Assembly (NCBI GenBank): GCA_021234155.1
Contig: JAJEKV010000027.1
Location: forward strand, 15,096,891 to 15,160,890
Source of the DNA: Isoetes taiwanensis
Lineage: Eukaryota > Streptophyta > Lycopodiopsida > Isoetales > Isoetaceae
Direction of reading: 5' to 3'
DNA: 64,000 nucleotides
Under the pieces are notes generated by a model. The model saw only the letters and a list, made by a program, of their open reading frames with translations. It searched no databases and had not been told where the DNA came from. The translations under genes were made by a program, and so were the position numbers. Shown piece after piece: positions 60,610 to 64,000 of this stretch (position 1 is its first letter; each line of letters starts with the position of its first letter).

Positions 60610-61020
60610 TCAATGGTATGAACCACAACCTACGGTGGAATGCCCTTCAATTCCTTGTAATTTCTTGCCAAAACATCCACGAATTCTCTTAACAAAGATA
60701 TCCAAATCGTTCACTCCTCTTGAGTAAGATCGCCTCAATAGTAACCAATTCTTCTTGATTTCCCTTTGAGAAATATTGATGTTCTTGACTGAATGTGGTG
60801 TGTGAATGTGGTGTTGAGTGTGGTGGCGAATGTGGTGAATGTGGTGGCTAGTAGTGTGATGATGAATGTGGTGCGTGTGATGATTGTGGTATTTGTAATG
60901 GATGTGTGGTAGATGTGATGGTTGTGATGAATGTGGTGCATGTGGTGGTGGCTGATATTTGTGGTGAATAATGGACTGGAATCTGGTTACCTCATCCTCC
61001 AGAATGTCGCATGCCGCCAA
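60610..61020 (-). pseudogene. His-rich open frame between protease and RT
   Basis: A 136-codon minus-strand frame has an N-terminal part reading ILEDEVTRFQSI, then a tract dominated by His, Thr and Ile (about 28 His) encoded by the minisatellite at 60799-60960. It ends with sequence resembling the start of the gypsy RT region. The tract is probably a by-product of GTGGTGA repeat expansion inside the pol gene, kept open by chance. Confidence 0.6.
60799..60960. repeat. GTGGTGAATGT-type minisatellite, copy 1
   Basis: Imperfect repeats of GTGGTGAATGT and GTGGTG.ATGTG words, ~11-12-bp period, in the plus-strand reading. The same type of repeat occurs again at 62681-62795. Confidence 0.85.
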
Positions 61021-61559
61021 GCTGCTTGTCGCTTGTATAGTGGGTTGATTCTACGTTTACCCCATCCATGCTTGATGTCAAAATCAACATCTCTACTTGA
61101 TCTAGATCAATACCTTGCTGAAAAATGTCATCAATGGGTCTTTGAATGGACTCCTCCTGCATGTTTACAGAGTCTCTTGTAACTCACCTTCATAATGCTT
61201 TCAAGTCTTTGGAGATACTTATACGCAGCCTTTCTTCTTTATCAAATGACATATTTCTGAAATTTGGGTACCTTTTAACCACTTGTACAAAGAGTCTTAT
61301 CTTCCTGTCACCCACTTCCAAGACGGCAACTAAGACCTTCTTTGCACGGACACCATAGCATTCTCTTTGCGATTTCTAACTGCGGGCTCTTAAGGATTAG
61401 AAAGATTACCTTTTACTTTGATTCGAGGAGGATGATCAATAATAACTTAATGTTCTCACTTGAGAGGAAATGTTGCAATTTCGCTTCTCCATGAAGTCGG
61501 CTTATGCGGCATCTAACCATGTAAACCGGCAACAAAGTATAAGTTCGGCGTAATGCACA

Positions 61560-61815
61560 TAAAATTTCAAAACCATGAAATCAAGATTGCTTCCACCTCC
61601 TTAGACCTTGCATAGACATTTCTTATGACTCCCATAGGCTGCACCTTCATTTGATTGAATGCTTTGAGCATCATAGTTGTCGGTTCCATCATTTTTTCAA
61701 TCCAACTTGAAGCATTATGTGCGGTAGAGCATTACATTCACTCCTTTGCCCGGTATCTATGTTGGCCTCTTTGATTAGATACCCATTAATACTCACATCA
61801 CAAAGGCCCGGGATC
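61560..61815 (-). pseudogene. Gypsy aspartic protease remnant, minus strand
   Basis: On the minus strand CDVSINGYLIKEANIDTGQR (near 61740-61800) has the active-site Asp-Thr-Gly. Further on NALPHIMLQVGL and MEPTTMMLKAFNQMK correspond to the usual downstream protease stretch. Broken at several places. Confidence 0.75.
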
Positions 61816-61819
61816 CTTG

Positions 61820-62380
61820 GATTGCGGGCTGGTGGCTCCATTCTCCTCTTGTGGGTATCATTTGATATGATTTGTTGGTTAAAATTTCACGATTTTGTTC
61901 TTCCCCCTAACTCTTTTAATAAATTTGGAGAATAATGCATCAATTGCTCAAGAGTAAGTGTAACTTTAGTGGCCAAAACTTGGCTGATCAAGATCATCTT
62001 CATTCTGAATTTTATAAACATCCACCATAGGAGGCATCACTATGGGCTGATTTTCTTCTATAGATCTAAACCTGCAGCACATTGAATTGCACCTTCTTAG
62101 GTGTTCTTAGGTGACTAAATTGAATCTTGATGCAATTTTGAGCCCAAAATTGACTCACCGGGTCCCCTTCTTTTGTTACGATAGAGCTTGGTGTATCTCC
62201 TTCTTACTTCTCTTGGCATAAAACTATGCTCCCCTTTGTCAAATTCTACCCCACAAATCAATTACGCAAAAAATCCCCTTCACCCAAGAAATTGTTCCTT
62301 TCAATGGTGCCGTTCTTTACCAACGATCACCAATACCAATGGTAACAACTCTTTCAATGGAAATTCTTGCCGATCAATGG
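61820..62380 (-). other. Gypsy leader or gag-end region, minus strand
   Basis: Between primer-binding site and protease there is less than 0.6 kb and no gag motif. The segment is probably the 5' leader plus a short piece of gag after deletion. Confidence 0.4.
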
Positions 62381-62385
62381 TCCGC

Positions 62386-62403
62386 CGAGCACCGTGGTCG
62401 CCA
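62386..62403 (-). promoter_or_regulatory. Primer-binding site of the minus-strand gypsy element
   Basis: On the minus strand TGGCGACCACGGTGCTC directly follows an LTR end (..CTCTAACAATT). It starts with TGG, complementary to the CCA end of a tRNA. The tRNA identity is not fixed here; it differs from the initiator-Met sites of the other elements. Confidence 0.6.
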
Positions 62404-62407
62404 AATT

Positions 62408-62880
62408 GTTAGAGCCCGGACTCTAACCTTGCAAGAAGGATGAAAACCCAACAATCCAAGCTCAATCTATCAGAACAAGGCAATGCACAACACAAAGAAT
62501 CATCATCTCCATAGCTAGATCAAGCAAAATCTTCACTCTCAATACATCGTCTCTCTCTCCCTGTTCTTCTTCCTCCTGCTCAGATAATACAGTGGTGATA
62601 ATGGCTCTATAATGCATACGTGCAAATATCCTGCACGCGTGCATGCGCGTATATCACTCTATATACGGTATATGATGAGTGTGGTGACAAGTGTGGTGAG
62701 TGGTGACGAATGTGGTGAGTGGTGATGAGTGTGGTGACGAGTGTGGTGAGTGGTGATGAGTGTGGTGACGAGTGTGGTGAGTGTGGTAAGTGGTGATCAC
62801 CCCAACAACTCTTTCATTTCTAGAGATATTTATTTTATTGCCTGATTTTAGGTCCCACTGAGGGTATTATTAAGATCCCC
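62408..62880 (-). repeat. LTR of the minus-strand gypsy element (right limit uncertain)
   Basis: The plus-strand reading starts TGTTAGAGCCCGGACTCTAAC, which contains a perfect 7-bp inverted repeat (GTTAGAG..CTCTAAC) and starts with the TG expected at an LTR end. It contains the second GTGGTGA minisatellite. The far end could not be located because no partner LTR is present in the window. Confidence 0.5.
62681..62795. repeat. GTGGTGA-type minisatellite, copy 2
   Basis: Repeats of GTGTGGTGA(C/T)GA and GAGTGTGGTGA words, with a ~33-bp higher-order unit GTGGTGATGAGTGTGGTGAC seen at least twice. Same motif family as 60799-60960. Confidence 0.88.
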
Positions 62881-63224
62881 TCTACCCCTCCCCCTTCCCC
62901 CCATCCAATGATCCAATCCTTGACAGTGCATTGATCAAGGATCCAATCTTTGATCTCTTTCCAAATGGGAGTTCTTTCATTTGGCTTAGTAGAGGTATAA
63001 ACCAAGGGGGGTTCACATAGTTTTGGCCGTACAAACCATGTGAGTGACCCAAAAGGGTTTGTTTTTCTCTTAAATCGTACATATACTCGTACCTAGAGGT
63101 AGCTTTTTGGGATTTTTAGGGCGATTTTGGCACTGTATGTGGCTGGAAAGGGGGTGTCTAAAAAAATTCAAACACGTATACAAGGGGGTTTTTGCCGACC
63201 CCTTGCACGCAGGTGGCATACCTC
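62880..63224. other. Spacer between gypsy LTR and LINE
   Basis: C-rich stretch at 62880-62905, otherwise no recognisable feature. The minus-strand LINE endonuclease frame loses homology before reaching here. Confidence 0.4.
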
Positions 63225-63614
63225 CTATACAATAGGTGCATCCCCCAAGGCATAAACATTGATCACCCCTAAAAGTTGCCCTTGAACATTGATGGTGATG
63301 CAGTGCCATCTGTTGGAGGGGCTGCGGTAAGAGGACACCACATCAAGAGTGGTCCAAATCATAGCTAAGCCCCCTTTGGTTCCATCAGCAGTTACATATC
63401 CTGAGCCAGCCCCTTTCCACACCCAGCCCCCCAGGTTTGAGGCTTCAAAACACGGAAGATGGTGCTCTTGGATCATAAGGAGATCTGCTCTATAATTTCT
63501 AACCAGGGCAATAAATCTTCTTCTTTTTATAGGGCCCTTAATCCCTCTTACATTCCATGAGACTATCCTCATTGAAACAGAGAGAAAAGAAGAGGCAAGT
63601 CTGGAATTTAACAT
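63225..63614 (-). pseudogene. L1-type LINE ORF2 N-terminus: endonuclease, still open
   Basis: A 129-codon open frame reads, after a short leader, MRIVSWNVRGIKGPIKRRRF, then LVRNYRADLLMIQEHHLPCF, and later DGTKGGLAMIW and INVYAL. These are the first blocks of plant L1 endonuclease, including the Asn of SWNVRG and the Glu of IQE, both catalytic. Homology ends at INVYALGD, well before the Asp-His end of the domain, so the copy is truncated in front of 63225. The lack of stops suggests a younger element than the other LINEs here. Confidence 0.87.
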
Positions 63615-64000
63615 GATTTAATTTTCCTGGTATAGGATGCTGGTCCACTAAAATTGGGATCTTTGGAGCATGTCTTCCTCTGTTTTCTTTGTTTTTTATT
63701 CAATATAGAACCTGCCTTATCCTTATTGAGGTATCTACTAAGTATTTCTGAATCACTCGGGGTGGTAATAGTTTCCTCAACATCAGACGTTCCTATCTCA
63801 TCATCCAAGGAGGTTCAGAATTTGGTTAAAATTGGAGTGCATGGCTCTCCTTCCTTATTGGAAACACGGGACCTAGATGATACATTATCCAATTCACATG
63901 GGGTTTGATTACTTACCTGGATAAATGCATCTTTACCATCCTGTGGACCTCTATTTACATGTAATTAAGGGTACTCCTCTAAAGCTTCTGAGACAAAGCG
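63608..64000 (-). pseudogene. LINE sequence upstream of ORF2
   Basis: The frame 63808-63608 reads MDDEIGTSDVEETITTPSDS, then a Lys/Gln-rich stretch (NKKQRKQRKT), and stops just before the ORF2 start. The Lys-rich, acidic composition fits the end of plant LINE ORF1 or the ORF1/ORF2 linker. It continues beyond the window edge. Confidence 0.55.

Larger units (their letters stand above)
58264..62406 (-). mobile_element. Decayed Ty3/gypsy retrotransposon, minus strand
   Basis: Read on the minus strand the order is primer-binding site (62403), leader, aspartic protease (about 61.8 kb), His-rich spacer (60.6-61.0 kb), reverse transcriptase (60.5-59.9 kb), RNase H (59.75-59.3 kb) and integrase (59.15-58.26 kb). 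No recognisable gag lies between the primer-binding site and the protease, so a deletion is likely. The frame is broken throughout. It meets the plus-strand gypsy element tail-to-tail across the CACTA-type terminus. Confidence 0.87.

Noticed and set aside
62686-62790. CRISPR-like spaced repeats
   Set aside because: Units are continuous imperfect GTGGTGA repeats without unique spacers. This is a minisatellite in plant DNA.
54830-62880. Endogenous pararetrovirus (caulimovirid) as explanation for the protease-RT-RNase H traces
   Set aside because: An integrase follows RNase H on the minus-strand copy and LTR plus primer-binding site features are present. No movement or coat protein motif was seen, so Ty3/gypsy fits better.

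Overview
This window looks like nuclear DNA of a large-genome land plant. I infer a seed plant, possibly a gymnosperm, from a plant-specific Dof transcription factor sitting in very old, nested and heavily decayed retrotransposon sequence with A/T-rich spacers and a few microsatellites. There is no bacterial-style gene packing, rRNA, intact tRNA or CRISPR array. Most long reading frames are chance frames or frames through repeats. Repeat copies that can be compared inside the window differ by many 1-4 base indels, so nearly every transposon reading frame is broken.

Layout. 1-7.1 kb: no recognisable gene. 7.15-7.63 kb: a dispersed repeat followed by a very long (TC)64(TG)51 microsatellite. 8.4-11.1 kb: a decayed LINE (endonuclease and reverse transcriptase traces, + strand). 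12.7-15.4 kb: a small LTR retrotransposon with no recognised coding sequence and an internal ~60-bp minisatellite. 15.9-16.47 kb: a second copy of the dispersed repeat, then a tRNA-derived SINE with a CT-rich tail. 16.613-30.467 kb: two head-to-tail copies of one LTR-plus-internal unit, with coincident breakpoints. 30.55-32.12 kb (minus strand): the only confidently identified host gene, a CDF-type Dof transcription factor with two exons and an apparent +2 frameshift inside the Dof zinc finger. A cluster of four ACGTG/G-box cores lies ~0.6-0.7 kb upstream of its ATG. 32.8-36.9 kb: spacer with a cluster of short tandem duplications. 36.9-38.9 kb: exon-like minus-strand pieces of one or more unrecognised genes, one with a TATA box and good start context. 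40.37-47.7 kb: a Ty1/copia element split by a ~3.7-kb LINE. 47.76-48.35 kb: an exon-like reading frame with a tandemly duplicated possible small exon. 48.6-50.7 kb: a decayed hAT-type transposase of the DUF4371/ZNF862-like group. 52.3-52.4 kb: an L1-type LINE 3' end with an A tail. 54.8-58.1 kb (+) and 58.26-62.4 kb (-): two convergent Ty3/gypsy elements separated by a CACTA-type terminus. 63.2-64 kb (-): the 5' part of an L1-type LINE whose endonuclease frame is still open.

Functional reading. CDF proteins are light- and clock-linked repressors in the flowering and photoperiod pathway. The gene here keeps the N-terminal CDF motif, the C2C2 zinc finger and the C-terminal CDF motifs, so it is either a functional gene with a sequencing or assembly error in a G-run, or a recently broken copy. 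The transposon unit ends only 83 bp past its stop codon, so its 3' untranslated region probably runs into transposon sequence.
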